64,000 nucleotides of DNA from Amblyomma americanum (lineage: Eukaryota; Arthropoda; Arachnida; Ixodida; Ixodidae), in NCBI RefSeq assembly GCF_052857255.1, contig NC_135498.1, forward strand, positions 162,622,124 through 162,686,123, written 5' to 3'. Shown here in pieces: positions 11,780 to 22,948 of the stretch. The notes beneath the pieces were generated by a model. It ran no database searches, had not been told where the DNA came from, and worked only from the letters and a program-made list of their open reading frames with translations. The position numbers and the translations under genes are program-made. How positions within the stretch are numbered: position 1 is the first letter of the stretch; every line of letters starts with the position of its first letter.

Positions 11780-12765
11780 ATTGTAGAATAAATTAATACA
11801 TTTTACGCTCTCATATTGCTAACTTTGTAAGATCTCTGAATTTGTTTAATCGAAGACAGCATGGTTTCCACAAAAAATCATTCTTGTGACGCTCAACTGG
11901 CTCTTTTCCGGAAAGACCTGTTTACGCTAAGTAGCACCATCCCGAGTGACGCAGCATTTTTAGATTTCTAAAGAGAGTCAGAAGGTTTCCCATGTTGATC
12001 GCTTATTAATTTACACCGCCTTACATTTATCTGTGTGCTCTAAGCTGGATTCGCAGGCTCTAAACTAACTCTACGCAGCTTGTATATGTGCCAACTTACA
12101 CTATTCGTTCTTAACGTCTTGCTTTCAGGTGTACCATACTGAACCGTCCTTGGGCCCTTCCTTTTTGTGATATACATTGTTGACCTCCCATAAAGAATTT
12201 CTTCCTATTTGCACCTCTTCGCCGATGGCTGCATCGCTTACCTAGCAGTAACAAACTCTACTTGCCATTTCGCATTAAAAAATAACCTTACTCACATGCA
12301 GGACTGGTGTAACACTTCGATCATGTCATGAAATATGACTAAATCTGTTTTTATGCCACTTCATTCTCGTCGTAAGTAGGCTGTGTCTGATTATAGCATA
12401 AGCAACACTCAGACTGCAAGCACTGAATCATTCAAATAACTTGGTTTGCGTATTTCGCTGGCCTAACTCGAACCTTCCATGTTAACCACATAATAGATTC
12501 TTGTAACCGTTCTGAAGGTGACAAACGCCAAAACTTTTCTCCCACTTCTCCCCCTAATAAATAGCCTGCTTTCCAAACGTTTGAGCGGAGCAAAGTTTAG
12601 TACCACAGATGCTACTTTTGACCCACACAACAAACAATACCCTTACTAACTCCCCCGGGTCAGTTCGAAACCGAACAACACGATTCATTCTGTTTAATTT
12701 TTCTCCGATTCAAGCATGTCCCCATAAAAATCTCAAAAAGTTACTGAGGAGAGTTAACACTACTT
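11780..12765 (+). mobile_element. Heavily decayed LINE reverse transcriptase, plus strand
   Basis: Ordered reverse-transcriptase landmarks survive across many stops. Near 11855 there is a QHGFxKKS block. Near 11955 there is DAAFLDF (cf. DAIFLDFxKAFDxVPH). Near 12129 there is GVPY followed by a stop and TVLGPFLFVIYIVDLP (cf. [21 protein letters not shown]). At 12218-12229 there is FADG, where the second catalytic Asp of FADD has become Gly. QDWCNTSIM follows. Order and spacing fit a CR1/Jockey-type element. It has no open frame above about 60 codons, so it would be missed by frame-based annotation. Confidence 0.8.
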
Positions 12766-13199
12766 AGGTGCTTTGAATGCGAAAGCATTGTCTCTACGTG
12801 ATTACTACTGTGAGGTTCAATAAAGATTCCATCCTTTCCAAAGACACGCCTGCTCATTAGGATATAGTTGTAAGGCAACGCATACACTAAGTTCACGCAA
12901 AGAAGCTTTTGTGGTCTATTCTGTTCGGTTCATGGCAGTCTAGAATGATGAGGGTGTGCCGTATGCTATGCTAATGCTAACGGGTTTATATCGCATGTGG
13001 AAACACCAAATGGCTGTTTGGCATGCTGATGTTCATGTCAGCATTTTGGTGATCCTATTCGTGAAATCGTAGATGTTTTGAAACTCAGCCATGTGTACCT
13101 AAGTGGATAAGTGCACCGGAGAAAGTTAGACTTGAAACATTTATGGTGACCCCATTTTTCTGTGAACTGAATCAAATAAGGGCAATTAATAACACCAAG

Positions 13200-13446
13200 G
13201 TTTCGTGGCCTATGGGTTAGGTGGTCGCCTCGTAATCAGAAGGTCCATGGTTTAAGTGCCGACCTCCAAAAGAAATTTTAATTATATTTGCTGATGACGT
13301 CACCGGGTCTGGACACCACTTTATTGTATGGTATACTGTAGACGTCAGGCGAGACAACGGTGATGTCATCTCGGGTTTTGGGACTACTACGGCTGGGAAA
13401 GAACACCGACGCCGTGTTTTGTTGCTGATATAACGCTTTCGCATTA
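13200..13446 (+). mobile_element. tRNA-headed SINE of a second family
   Basis: An A box TGGCCTATGGG at 13206-13216 and a B-box-like GGTTTAAGTGCC at 13249-13260 sit 43 bp apart. They are embedded in a tRNA-like head (GTCGCCTCGTAATCAGAAGGTC). The body follows with GCTGATGACGTCACCGGGT and ends near ATAACGCTTTCGCATTA. The head is clearly different from the SINE family at 49.1 kb and matches the head at 48382. The B box is decayed (GGTTCGA to GGTTTAA), so the copy is presumably not transcribed. Confidence 0.65.
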
Positions 13447-13699
13447 GTCAACTTACCCGTTGTAGCCTCACGGCGTAGGATAGCATGTTTTAACTTTTAT
13501 CATAAATATTTGTACTCTTTGCCTTCTGTTCAACCGCATAAAAAATTACCCAACGCATCGCCCTCTCCAGCCACCGCAATGCAGTGTATCTCACGCAAGC
13601 CCAATCTGCTACCTTTCACCAGCCATTTTCCCTGCGCTCAGCAAGGGACTGCAATGGCCTGCCCACCGAAGTTGCCAACATCATCCATGCATTAACATT

Positions 13700-15480
13700 C
13701 AATTAAATTCTTTATTTACAAGAATACTGGACAGTCCTAAAGGCTAAATGTTGCTGCTACAACTTGACTGGGCCTGGAGCCATGTAAAAAGCTGCAGCAG
13801 ACGTTGATGACAGAGTACGGTAACATCAATTACAACAGTGTGTAATAGAAGGCATCAGAAAAATACAGACCTGCTGCAAGATTTATCACAACAATGGATT
13901 CTTCTCAATGGCAAATGAAAAAACTGTACTCGTAGCTCTTTTGGTGACTTGAAGGTTACCTGTCTGCGTATATTTTTCAAGACCGACAGATTGTGTTTAA
14001 TGATTGCGTTTTGTATTGAGAGCGAAAGTATGGGACTAGCCAGGGTTCGGAAATTCGATTTAAAGACGGAGTACCTTCAGGTTGGAGCAATGCCATCGAA
14101 GGGAGGAAACTCTGGTTATCATGCTGAGGAAAATAGAAAACATGTAACAAGCGGTGTTCACAGTGATGGTCAAAACAAATAATATTGTATTTTGCAAAGA
14201 GATGTCTTGTCGTAGACTGACGATCAATATTAGGTGTGTAGCGAATGTACCTTTTCTGCAGAACTATTATCTTTTCAATATTTGCTCTTGTGGTGCTTGC
14301 CCACACCAAAGCGCTGTAGCTCATGAGCGGGGAAAATGATGCGTTATATAACTGAAGTTTACCTTCTTGCGGAAGAACAGTACGACGTCGCGACATAGCT
14401 CCAGTCACTGAAGAGATTTTTTTTTTGCAACATAGTTGATATGAGTGTCCCAAGTCAAATGGCAAGAAAAATAGACACCGAAAATTTTGTGAGTTTCGAC
14501 TAGGTCAATATTTTTATCTCGAATCATTAGAGAATTTTCTAGGATGAATTTCTTGTTTCTGGCTCGAAATAAAATAGCTCTCGTTTTATCGATGTTCAAT
14601 TTTACGCGATTTAATTGTGACCAGGCAGACAATTTATAAAGTACATCACTACAATGCTACACAAGCACGATGGGATCATTCCCGGAAAAAGCACAGTACT
14701 GTCATCAGCATATGTAATGAACTGAACACTGTTGTCAATATGAACTATGTCCTTACTGCATAAGTTAAACAGAAGCGGGCCTAATACACTCCGCTCTGTT
14801 ACACCCCAAAATATTGGAAGTAAGGATGACTGTTGGTTGCTAATACAAAAACATTCTTCTATTGCTGAGTTAGGAGTTAAGGAAGGCATGAGATTTTCCA
14901 CGGATGCCATATGAACTGTCTTTAAGTAGCATGTTATGGTCGAGAGAGTCAAAAACTTCGCTGAAATCGACCAAAAGACCGAGCTTATATGTTCTGTTTT
15001 CAATGCTCTCTAAATATTTTCTTTTGTTACAACCAGCGCCGTTTCCGTCGATTTACCTTGTCTGAATCCAAACTGACAATCGGCGAGCGCCCTGGTTTTA
15101 TCTAAGAAATTTATTACTCGTAAGTAAGTGATCTTTTCTAGTCCTTTGGAAAAAGAACAGGTAATGTAGAAATCGGTCGATTATTAGTTGCTTCATTTCT
15201 GTTTCCAGCTTTAAAGATTACAGCGATTCTTGCTCGCTTCATGCCCTCAGGAAACGTTGCCGATTATATTGCTAGGTTAACATATATAACACGCACTCGA
15301 CTCAAAAATTCAATACCGTACTTTATTCGCTTTATTTGTATATTGTCATAATAAAGGGCCTTGCTGTCTTTTAAGCATAGAAATGATCTGTGTAATTCAG
15401 TTTCGTCCGTCGGGCGAAGGAAGATGGTTCCTGTGGTACTAGTGCTCATTTCGGGCAAAGGTCATCGAAAGCGGGTCATC
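13700..15480 (-). mobile_element. CR1/Jockey-type LINE, 5'-truncated, near-complete RT
   Basis: Read from high to low coordinate, 15458-15264 contains LKDSKALYYDNIQIKRIKYG, the N-terminal RT block. About 15240-15015 contains IAVIFKAGNRNEATNNRPIS in another frame. 15003-14611 contains [11 protein letters not shown] and the catalytic TYADDST (YADD codons at 14701-14712). 14632-14405 contains KLNIDKTRAILFRARNKK. 14465-13977 contains the C-terminal region LQLYNASFSPLMSYSALVW. The 3' end carries AATAAA on the minus strand near 13713. At least four frame changes break it. No endonuclease is present, so it is 5'-truncated. Confidence 0.88.
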
Positions 15481-16646
15481 GAAAACAATTCTCTGTGATT
15501 TTTTGTTACATTTGTTCCCACTGTAACGCCCTCTTCCTCATGTAATGTCTCAATAGGAGAAGTTTGAGGAATAAAATAAAATAAACATTATAGCGCTTCT
15601 AGCACTTAGCATTGTGCTGACCGGCTTGTTTCAAACGTGATGCGGCACTCGTAGGGTGCGCTTTTGTTTATATACATGGCTTTATCTCGACATTTTATCT
15701 TCTGCTACTTCCGCACTATCCTCCATCACTGATTGTCATCGCGGAACTCGGGGGGGGGGGGGGGGGGGTGACTCGGGATGGTGCAGAATTCTGCGCAACC
15801 TGCACAGCAGTCCTGCAGCGATAGCCGGCGGGCCTATGGCATCGAGAATCGAAGTTACTCGGTTCCCGGCCCCGCTGGGTCTAATTCCTCTCGGCAATGA
15901 TTTTTTCCTAGATAGCATTTGCACGCGAAATTTCCGAATGTTTCGCTCTCATATATTGCTTTGGGTTCGCAGTTGTTTCGAGAAAATGTGCAGTTTATTT
16001 CGCCGAAAATTACGGGAAAATGCATTTCATCATTTATGCACAGAAAAGATTGTTTGCACTCTTTCTGGACAAGACTCGAGAAAGGAACGGGAATCAATCT
16101 GTTCGCCAATTACACAGACAACGTATGCATACTTAGCGCGGTAGAGACAGTGAGCGTTTCCTTGTAACGCCATTGTCTTTCGCGAGGGAATGGTAGATGA
16201 CATCACGATGTCTGCTCATTGTCCTCTATTATTCCTGTTGAGGCGTTTAGTAGCCATTTGGCGCACACAATAAACAAGAGTTTAGTTTCTTGTCCTGTTT
16301 TAATTACATTTTTGCGTGGTCCGAACTCTGTGGGAATTGTTGGTTACCTGCAACCTTTGATCGTATCACAGCGCGCGCTGCGGCCGGCCCCGGGATACGC
16401 AGGAAACTACTCGCACGATACCATGACCTGCATCATAATTGGAATAATCGCTGTTGGCGAATAGCGTGGCGCACAATAATTCGATTCCTGCAAACGGCAG
16501 GTTCATGCCAGCAACGGCGCACAACTACTGCTCCAAATACACCAGGGACCGTATTCTATAGCTGTTCATTTTCTGTTGTCCATTTCGCTTTCATCCGGTC
16601 GTCTGTGATTAGTCACTCAGGTATACCCGCGGCTTTCAAGCATCTA
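15481..16646. other. Unassigned; contains a 19-base G run
   Basis: A pure G tract occupies 15750-15768 on the plus strand. Frames across it (15656-16144 plus, 15924-15736 minus) are products of that tract and of antisense overlap. I see no gene. Confidence 0.4.
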
Positions 16647-16852
16647 TGGAAAGTGACCCAACCATTAGGTGGTTGGCGACCGGATCTCACCATTGGCTGA
16701 AACTCGACGCAATATGCAGGCAATAGTGAGGTGCATCGCAACGATCTGTCAACAACAGGTGACCAGACGTGACCACTGGCCTCCATTGGCTGCTATATGC
16801 AGCCAGTGGTGACGTTCGGTCGCAAACCCCCCAATGGCTGAGTCACCTGCCA
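16647..16852. mobile_element. Foldback/MITE-like element, about 53-bp imperfect arms
   Basis: The left arm 16647-16699 and the reverse complement of the right arm 16800-16852 share the pattern TGG.A.GTGAC.CA.CCATT.G, then GCGACCG, then TCACCA.TGGCTG, with roughly ten or more mismatches. A smaller nested inversion (GACCACTGGC ... GCCAGTGGTGAC) lies in the centre. There is no coding capacity. Target-site duplications are not obvious. This fits an old MITE or foldback element. The superfamily cannot be assigned from the ends seen. Confidence 0.7.
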
Positions 16853-18595
16853 CGGGTAACTGTGAGTGACCACTGACAGTTTATCCGAATTACGCGAACT
16901 TGGCAATGGAAAATTGGAATCGTATAGAATACGGCCTCTTATAGCAAAAAGCAACCAAGGATGCCATTCATTTCCACTGTGAACGAGTGGTACGAAAAAT
17001 ATTTCCAACTGTGAGTTCCGGAAACTATCCCTCACAACCGACGGAGTGCTGAAAATTTTCCATCATGAAGGAACTTTGAAACAGGGTACTCAAATTCTTT
17101 ATTAGAAGTTGAATATTCAGTCATCAATACTGAAGGTAGCGTCGAACATTTAACGCTTACTAGCAGCGCATAGCCCTGGCCTCTATACAATCGCTGATTA
17201 TACAACCACGTGGAATAAATTGCTAACATCGTTTCTAAGCTGGATAGGAAGCTGACGACTCCTCCTCTGATGTCTAGTCATAAGTGGACATGCCCACTTT
17301 CCATACCAAGGGTGCGAGTGCCACAGCTAAACCAGTCAATAGACAAATCGCGAATATAAACTTCCACAAGCAGGCGGCCTAAAAAAAGTTCCCGTAGGGT
17401 TTTATGGAAAATAGGCAACAAACACCGTATGCGCCCTGTAGGAACAGTTTTCTGCAAAACTTTATAGAAGTGTGATAAATCATCAGAGGTGTAGAGCGCA
17501 ACGAAATTAATTTTACGTATTTGGTCGTTCAGGTTGAACCTGCAATAATTATTGTGAAAGATTTTGCATGTGCACAGGAAAAGAACAGAGTCGGAAGTCG
17601 CTCAAGACTGCTTCATTTTTGAGCTAAATAACCAATAAAGAAAACATTAACCTAATTTTTTCTGTGTTAACTCCTCGGACATTCTTAGCGCTACCCTGCG
17701 CAGGCATCTTAAACACAAATATCCTGCAGTTCCTCTGGCAGAAGAAATGCTCAACTTACTTGATGGTACTTTAGCGTGCTAATAATCGAAGTTGCTTCTT
17801 GTAGGCAGTTTTATTCCCAAACAAGAGAACATTCAGCGGTCTCTCTCTTAGTTCTTCACCTTCGCCTGGCGTTGTTACGTTTGTCACCTGAATAAAATAA
17901 AAAATCATCGCAGCAGGTGTTCTTTCGCCTTGGCATGAAGTACATGCCGTAAAATGCAGGATATTGAAGCTATTCTTCCTAAAGAACTATTTACTTCGTG
18001 CGTCACTGTTCTCGCTATTCCTGGAGGTTGATGCGGCACCTAAGCCGTTCACTGATTTGACGTATTCATTCTGTTCGATACAGTAAGACCACTGAGAATA
18101 TACATGAATTAACGATATGAGACTTTAAAAGTCCTTCCAGGGCTCTATATAACGCCTACTTCGAACACTTCATACCTTCCTACTCCCTTTCTAGCATATG
18201 TATTTAACGTTAAGATATGTGCCACAGAAGTGCTGAGTACTAAATTATTCTCGCCGGAAATATTCTCCGCAGCCTTTTCCCTCCATCCAGCGCTTCTGCA
18301 ACCAGCGTAAAGTCAACATCAGTTCTGTACTTCGCTTCAAAAGCACCAGCGAGGCCTACAATCCGAAAGCATTGTCAGCTCAGCCCTCGCCGAGTAGCGG
18401 AGGTGTTCAGCTTCAGAGACGAGAGTACCACGGAGCCACCTTGAGGTTGGCTTGTAGTTTCGTCATCTCCGAATTCTGTCGGTCGTGTGCGGGGTCGATC
18501 ATGGTGGCTCCCAGCTTCCGACACAGGCGTGGAGCGTGCGCCGGCCAACACCGTGTCCTTTCCACTCGGTCGTGACTCCTGTACCATGGGAGGGA
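16853..18595. other. No recognised feature
   Basis: Frames of 60-80 codons occur (17035-16793 and 17229-17032, both minus) without recognisable domains. The end of the stretch (18400-18590) is GC-rich and open on both strands but unassigned. Confidence 0.3.
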
Positions 18596-18862
18596 ATAAT
18601 AATAATAATAATTGGTTTTTTGGGGGAAAGGAAATGGCGCAGTATCTCTCTCATATATCGTTGGACACCTGAACCGCGCCGTAAGGGAAGGGATAAAGGC
18701 GGCAGTGAAAGAAGAAAGGAAGAAAAGAGCCGTAGTGGAGGGCTCCGGAATAATTTCGACCTCCTGGATCTTTAGCGTGCACTGACATCGCACAGCACAC
18801 GGGCGCTCTAGCGTTTTTCCACCATAAAAACGCAGCCGCGGCGGTCAGGTTCGAACCTGGGA
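18596..18862 (-). mobile_element. tRNA-derived SINE, minus strand, head partly lost
   Basis: The plus strand begins with the tail complement (AAT)n followed by TTGGTTTTTTGGGGGAAAGG. It then has the body blocks GTTGGACACCTGAACCGCGC and CCTGGATCTTTAGCGTGCAC, and the B-box complement CAGGTTCGAACCT near 18845. Beyond this the A-box part is not recognisable, so the head is truncated or diverged. The tail and body match the copies at 32.2 and 49.1 kb. Confidence 0.88.
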
Positions 18863-19950
18863 AATTGATACTTATAGCCTAGTGCGAACTATAGTGCCTA
18901 AAATATACTGGCTAGTGAACCGACCGTGGCTACCTTGGTGGCACCCAGAGCGATGATTGCCGACGGCCGCCGCGTGCAGCGCTGCAAGTCGGGAGGGTGC
19001 AGACCGCGCCGTCTCACTCTCGCGACATTAGCAAAATGACTGCTGCATCTTTGCTTTAGTTCAGCCGTAAGCGACGATAACTGTCATGGAGGCAGGTTAC
19101 AGTGTTTCTTTTGAGCCTCTGAATAAAAGCTACGTATTTAGGGCTTGTCGCATGCGCGAAAGCTTCGATGAAGTTCAGCACATCTTCGAGGTCCGGACAT
19201 CCGGTGCTTACGAAGGGAACAGGGAAGATGTGTTCTAGAGCCAATACAACGTAAGCTTTTTATCTAGAGTACTTTTTCGGCAACATTTTCTCTAACAAAG
19301 CAGGTGAAACACGTCAGTTAATTTTACTTGTTTTTATTTAGATGTTATGCATGCTTGGTTTTCAGCCAGAATTATTTTTTAATTACAGAAAGCAAAAGAC
19401 TATCCATCAGTCCGCGTAAGTTATAAACACTTCTCAGCAAAAAAAAAACATGCCTTTGCTGTACGTGTGCTTTCTTGAGCCCGGCTTTATGCCGCATCCA
19501 CCAGAAAGATTTGTGCAAGGAAACCTCCTTGATCAAGGATTCGGCCTCTCTGCAAGCTCATTGTGATGTTATGTTTTGACATATCTCTTCCCCTCAGATG
19601 CACCGCGGCTACCGCTGATTGCTCATCAAGCTAAGTTATTTGCTTCAAATTCACAATAGATGCACTGGCACAGATGGCACTTCCATCCATGTCACTGGAA
19701 TAGGGACGTTTTAGAATAGGTGCACTCTCGCTAGTGGTCGGCGTTCGCAATCATTTTGCGATTCCCCAATTCACCAGCGCTTTCTTCTTTACAACCACAG
19801 CAGGTAGTGCACTTTTCAAATACTAAAGCTCCATTGTCGGCACGAGATCGTTCAAGGCTCACCGATTCGGCACTCTCAATTGCTGAGCACAATTACCTCG
19901 GAGTTCCCATCTCCCCTTATGCCCAGAGGAAATAAACAACGCTATAAAGA
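18863..19950. other. No recognised feature
   Basis: A 62-codon minus frame at 19244-19056 has no recognisable motif. The rest is non-coding as far as I can see. A 12-base A run lies near 19440. Confidence 0.3.
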
Positions 19951-19953
19951 AAA

Positions 19954-20345
19954 TTAACTCGGAGGGCATTCCGACGCTGGTCGCCTGTGACGCATTGCTG
20001 GAGGCTTTTGCTCGCACAGATGTCTAGTTTTCCTCTTTCCTGGTATTTTAAGCACAATGTGTTTTTGATAATGCGTGAATATCGTAGCCATGGTGTCGGG
20101 TTTCAGACGCGGTTTATCTTGGGGAAGCTCGCTTGTTACTGCGGTGATACTGAACATGTGCTGGATAAAACTGCTCTCAAAATGTTTCTCCCAAACCACA
20201 GCAGCTGGTCTCCGTCTTCTCTTCTGAAGTTTCATTGCCATTCTGAAAATAATATCAGATGGTGCAGTAAACATGAAAACGCGCTCCTTGTTCGAGCGGT
20301 ATACCGCTTTTACAATAGGGCACAAAGCAAGTCTCTCTTTTCACT
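19954..20345 (-). pseudogene. THAP-type zinc finger domain fragment, frameshifted
   Basis: THAP domains are C2CH zinc-binding DNA-contact modules found in host regulators and in P-element-type transposases. On the minus strand, one frame (20494-20255) reads CFVPYC, the N-terminal Cys pair (codons at 20329 and 20314). The sequence then continues in the next frame (from about 20301) with ERVFMFTAPSD, EKHFESSFI and PRDKPRLKPD-like LPQDKPRLKPD, followed by a basic tail to the stop at 19954. This order and spacing match the THAP fold. Defects: the frame changes by one base just after the second Cys, and the Cys expected before EKHF is Trp. The segment therefore cannot bind zinc normally. Whether the source was a host gene exon or a P-element-like transposon is undecided; no transposase core is seen nearby. 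Confidence 0.72.
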
Positions 20346-22005
20346 GTCGCTTTGGCTTTGATATCTTTCTGTGCAGTCACACGTAGCTCGTTTACTGATG
20401 TGCACGGGAAAGAACAATCGAGAGCTTCAATACACGATTTGGCTAGACGGTAAAAGCACGCAGAGCGGATACACCCACGCACAAACGCGCGCACAAAACC
20501 GACGAAATCACCATAGAACTACTCGGAGAAGCGGACGCGATGACTTGCATGTGCAAGCAGCCACACAGGACAGCAAACACTACACCTCGCTCAACCAAAA
20601 ATACGCGCACAAGCAGGTTAATCACGCACGCACAAAATCAGGCCGCTGCCCTCCGAAGCGAGAAAACCACGTCGTCTGCTGCGGCGGCACAATCCTGACA
20701 AGCAGCGCCTTCTATCGCCATCGGTGGGCTTTCATTGCGAACGGCGCCACCATCTCCCATTGCGCAGCGCAGGCGCTCGGCACACTAGCCAGTATGTATA
20801 TTCTAGGCACTATGTGCGAGCCGCGATTCGCTACCATTATTCGCTTCTGTGTGCCACTACCGCGCATGCGCAGATAGCCTTGAGGGCGCCAGTTGGAGCC
20901 ATGTGCCCGGTCAGCTCCGTGCGTGCCTTCCTCGCCGGGACCTATCAGCGCGTTCCCACCGGGCGGGGAGCAAAAGCGGACAACAGTGGTGGATCGCGGA
21001 TCACACTATGCTGCAACTCTTTAATGACCGCGCTATAGAATTCCGCGAGCCTTCTTCGTACCTCCTCTAAGCGGCCTGGTGTTTCTAATTAGTCACGCTT
21101 CCTGCTGCTTTAAGTACGCCAATGCTTTGATCCGGTTTTGAGCAGCTTTTTAACATGGTATTCCTCAAAATTTTGCCACAGCAGCATAAGCGGGTTTCGC
21201 TGCGGAAAGTGGCGCTGACGGAATGTCCCGCTTAGGCCTGGTGGACAACAAATTTGCTCCGGCATGCACCCTGTGCGGTCAAAACAATCATAGGGACAGG
21301 AAAGAGGGTGTCTGGAGGCGGCGGTACAGCTATAGTCGGGAATCAAACTTGCCCAAGAAGGACGACTATCTGAACGTCCTTTCGTAAAGCCTTTTTGTAG
21401 CATATCGCACTTTCAACACTAACGAGAGGGTGTCATTAATGAAGCCACTGATGTTAGTAAAATGTACAAAATGATGCCGCTACGCATAGAACAACCTAGA
21501 TCTAGTCACGATGACAATGTTGTTAAAAGTTAAATAAAGACTTCTGACTGCAAAATTTGCAGACATTCTTAACCACTTTAATAAAGAAGGAAACACGATA
21601 GCAATTAGGTTGTCTGCAATGTGCATACATTGAGTCAAATCGGGTCATGGAATTTTCGTGTCAAAACTCATATTAGAGCAAGTTCTATTCCCATTATATG
21701 GTACGTATGACTCATCGCGTTCTAGAATGATCGAGTATCTTCAAATGCATCATCATAAGATATTAGACTAATCGACTGACTAATCCACCTTAACCCATCG
21801 ACTATACACCACTAACCCACTTTAATACATTCTCTGGGATGGGCCAACTTCCAAAATATTGAAGGTCTTCAGAATTTTTCGTGGAGTGAAACTTCTAAAT
21901 TTCGGGTGCAGTCAGATTTTAAAATTTGGCGGTGCCCTATGATTGGTCCACTGATGTTCACGTGATTTTGATGACGTCACGACCCTCTAAATTGCATTCT
22001 TAGAC
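20346..22005. other. GC-rich stretch upstream of the THAP fragment, then unassigned
   Basis: Sequence from 20440 to 21010 is richer in G+C and CpG than its surroundings and lies upstream of the minus-strand THAP remnant. It holds an exact NRF1-type palindrome at 20861-20872. A 168-codon plus frame (20371-20877) runs antisense through it but shows no known domain. From 21100 to 22000 I see nothing. Confidence 0.35.
20861..20872. promoter_or_regulatory. Perfect NRF1-type palindrome (possible promoter site)
   Basis: CGCGCATGCGCA matches YGCGCAYGCGCR exactly. It lies in a CpG-rich segment about 520 bp upstream of the first Cys codon of the THAP remnant. NRF1 sites typically mark CpG-rich promoters of metazoan genes. 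The link to the remnant is inference. Confidence 0.35.
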
Positions 22006-22009
22006 TGTG

Positions 22010-22400
22010 GGAGTCCTCATGTCACGACTGGCGCGGTGCGCCCCTCCCCCACCGGGTGGCTCTTTCAAACGCAACCTCCGGGGGGAATTGTCAGAAGCAG
22101 GTTTCTCTTGCTGAGCTCCCGTTAGACTCACGTAGAGTGCCGCGGTGGGCACGTGGCGTTTGCACTGAATTCATTTTTGATAGTTTCACTGCCAAATGCC
22201 ACAGGGGGCAGGAAGCTCACGACCAGATGGGCAGGTTTTTATCTGCCAAGGTGATCAGCTTGGGATGCTGTCGCAAGGTCACGTGACATCTGTAGACTAA
22301 TCCTTAACTGCTTCATGGCAAGGTGGCCAGTGTGCTCACAATCCGGTTGGCGGTTGCCAGCCGGCACGACGGGCAAGTTGTGATGACGTCACGAAGTCTT
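22010..22400. repeat. Possible diverged copy of the 39-kb dispersed repeat
   Basis: Blocks such as CAGGTTTCTCTTGCTGAGC and CGCAAGGTCACGTGAC resemble, in inverted or direct form, blocks of the repeats at 39067 and 39629. A full CRE octamer TGACGTCA occurs at about 22385, and another lies just outside at about 21972. The relationship is by eye and weak. Confidence 0.3.
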
Positions 22401-22727
22401 GTCAGCTTTCTAGCAATCAGGAATAGGGCTTGGGATCGCTGCGAGAGGGCTTTTTTCTGCAATGAAGCTAACCAGACTGATGAAGACGATGACAGATAAT
22501 ACGTTAGGGTTCTTGCCCAAAAAGGCAGTGCATCGAAAGCTATAAGGGCCTATTAAAGTGCCTAATTATTCTCCTATTCAGTTTGGCATAGAAAAATAGG
22601 GACGAAGAGGAACATTTTGAGGCTTTTTCGGCAAATGAGGCCAATAGGGAGACAAGAGTATATAGATTTCAACTAGCGATACCAAGAGCACAGGCGTAGT
22701 GGCTATATTATTTCGTAGTATCGTCCG

Positions 22728-22948
22728 TAAAATTAAGAGACTCCTGTCAGCGTGTGCTGAACCGTGCCAAACTGCATGCGAGCGCCGCCTGACGAAGCAC
22801 TCCAGGTGCCAAGTCCGGCGCAATGGCGCGTGCTATCTCAAACAGCGCGACGCAGCGCCGGTCTCGGCAGCAGGAGTGCTTAGTCAGGCGGCGCTCGCAT
22901 GCAGTATGGCACGGTTCAGCACACGCTGACAGGAGTCTCTTAATTTTA
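22728..22948. mobile_element. Foldback/MITE element with 76-bp near-identical arms
   Basis: Arm 22728-22803 and the reverse complement of arm 22873-22948 are the same length (76 bp) and differ at only two positions by eye. They enclose a 69-bp GC-rich spacer (22804-22872). Frames on both strands translate the same arm, which explains the mirrored short frames here. There is no transposase. The outer right flank (CACTACAGTGCAGGTAAGATC and beyond) is repeated at 26.3 kb, so the mobile unit may extend past the arms. The high arm identity means recent insertion or strong sequence homogenisation. Confidence 0.85.

Noticed and set aside
15656..16144. 162-codon plus frame with a Gly run
   Set aside because: It runs through a 19-base G homopolymer that is likely length-variable, and no domain is recognised.
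13290..22392. TGACGTCA octamers (about 13294, 21972, 22385, also 48938) as CRE enhancers
   Set aside because: At least some lie inside repeats, and none is next to a recognised promoter. An eight-base palindrome is expected by chance or by repeat spread.
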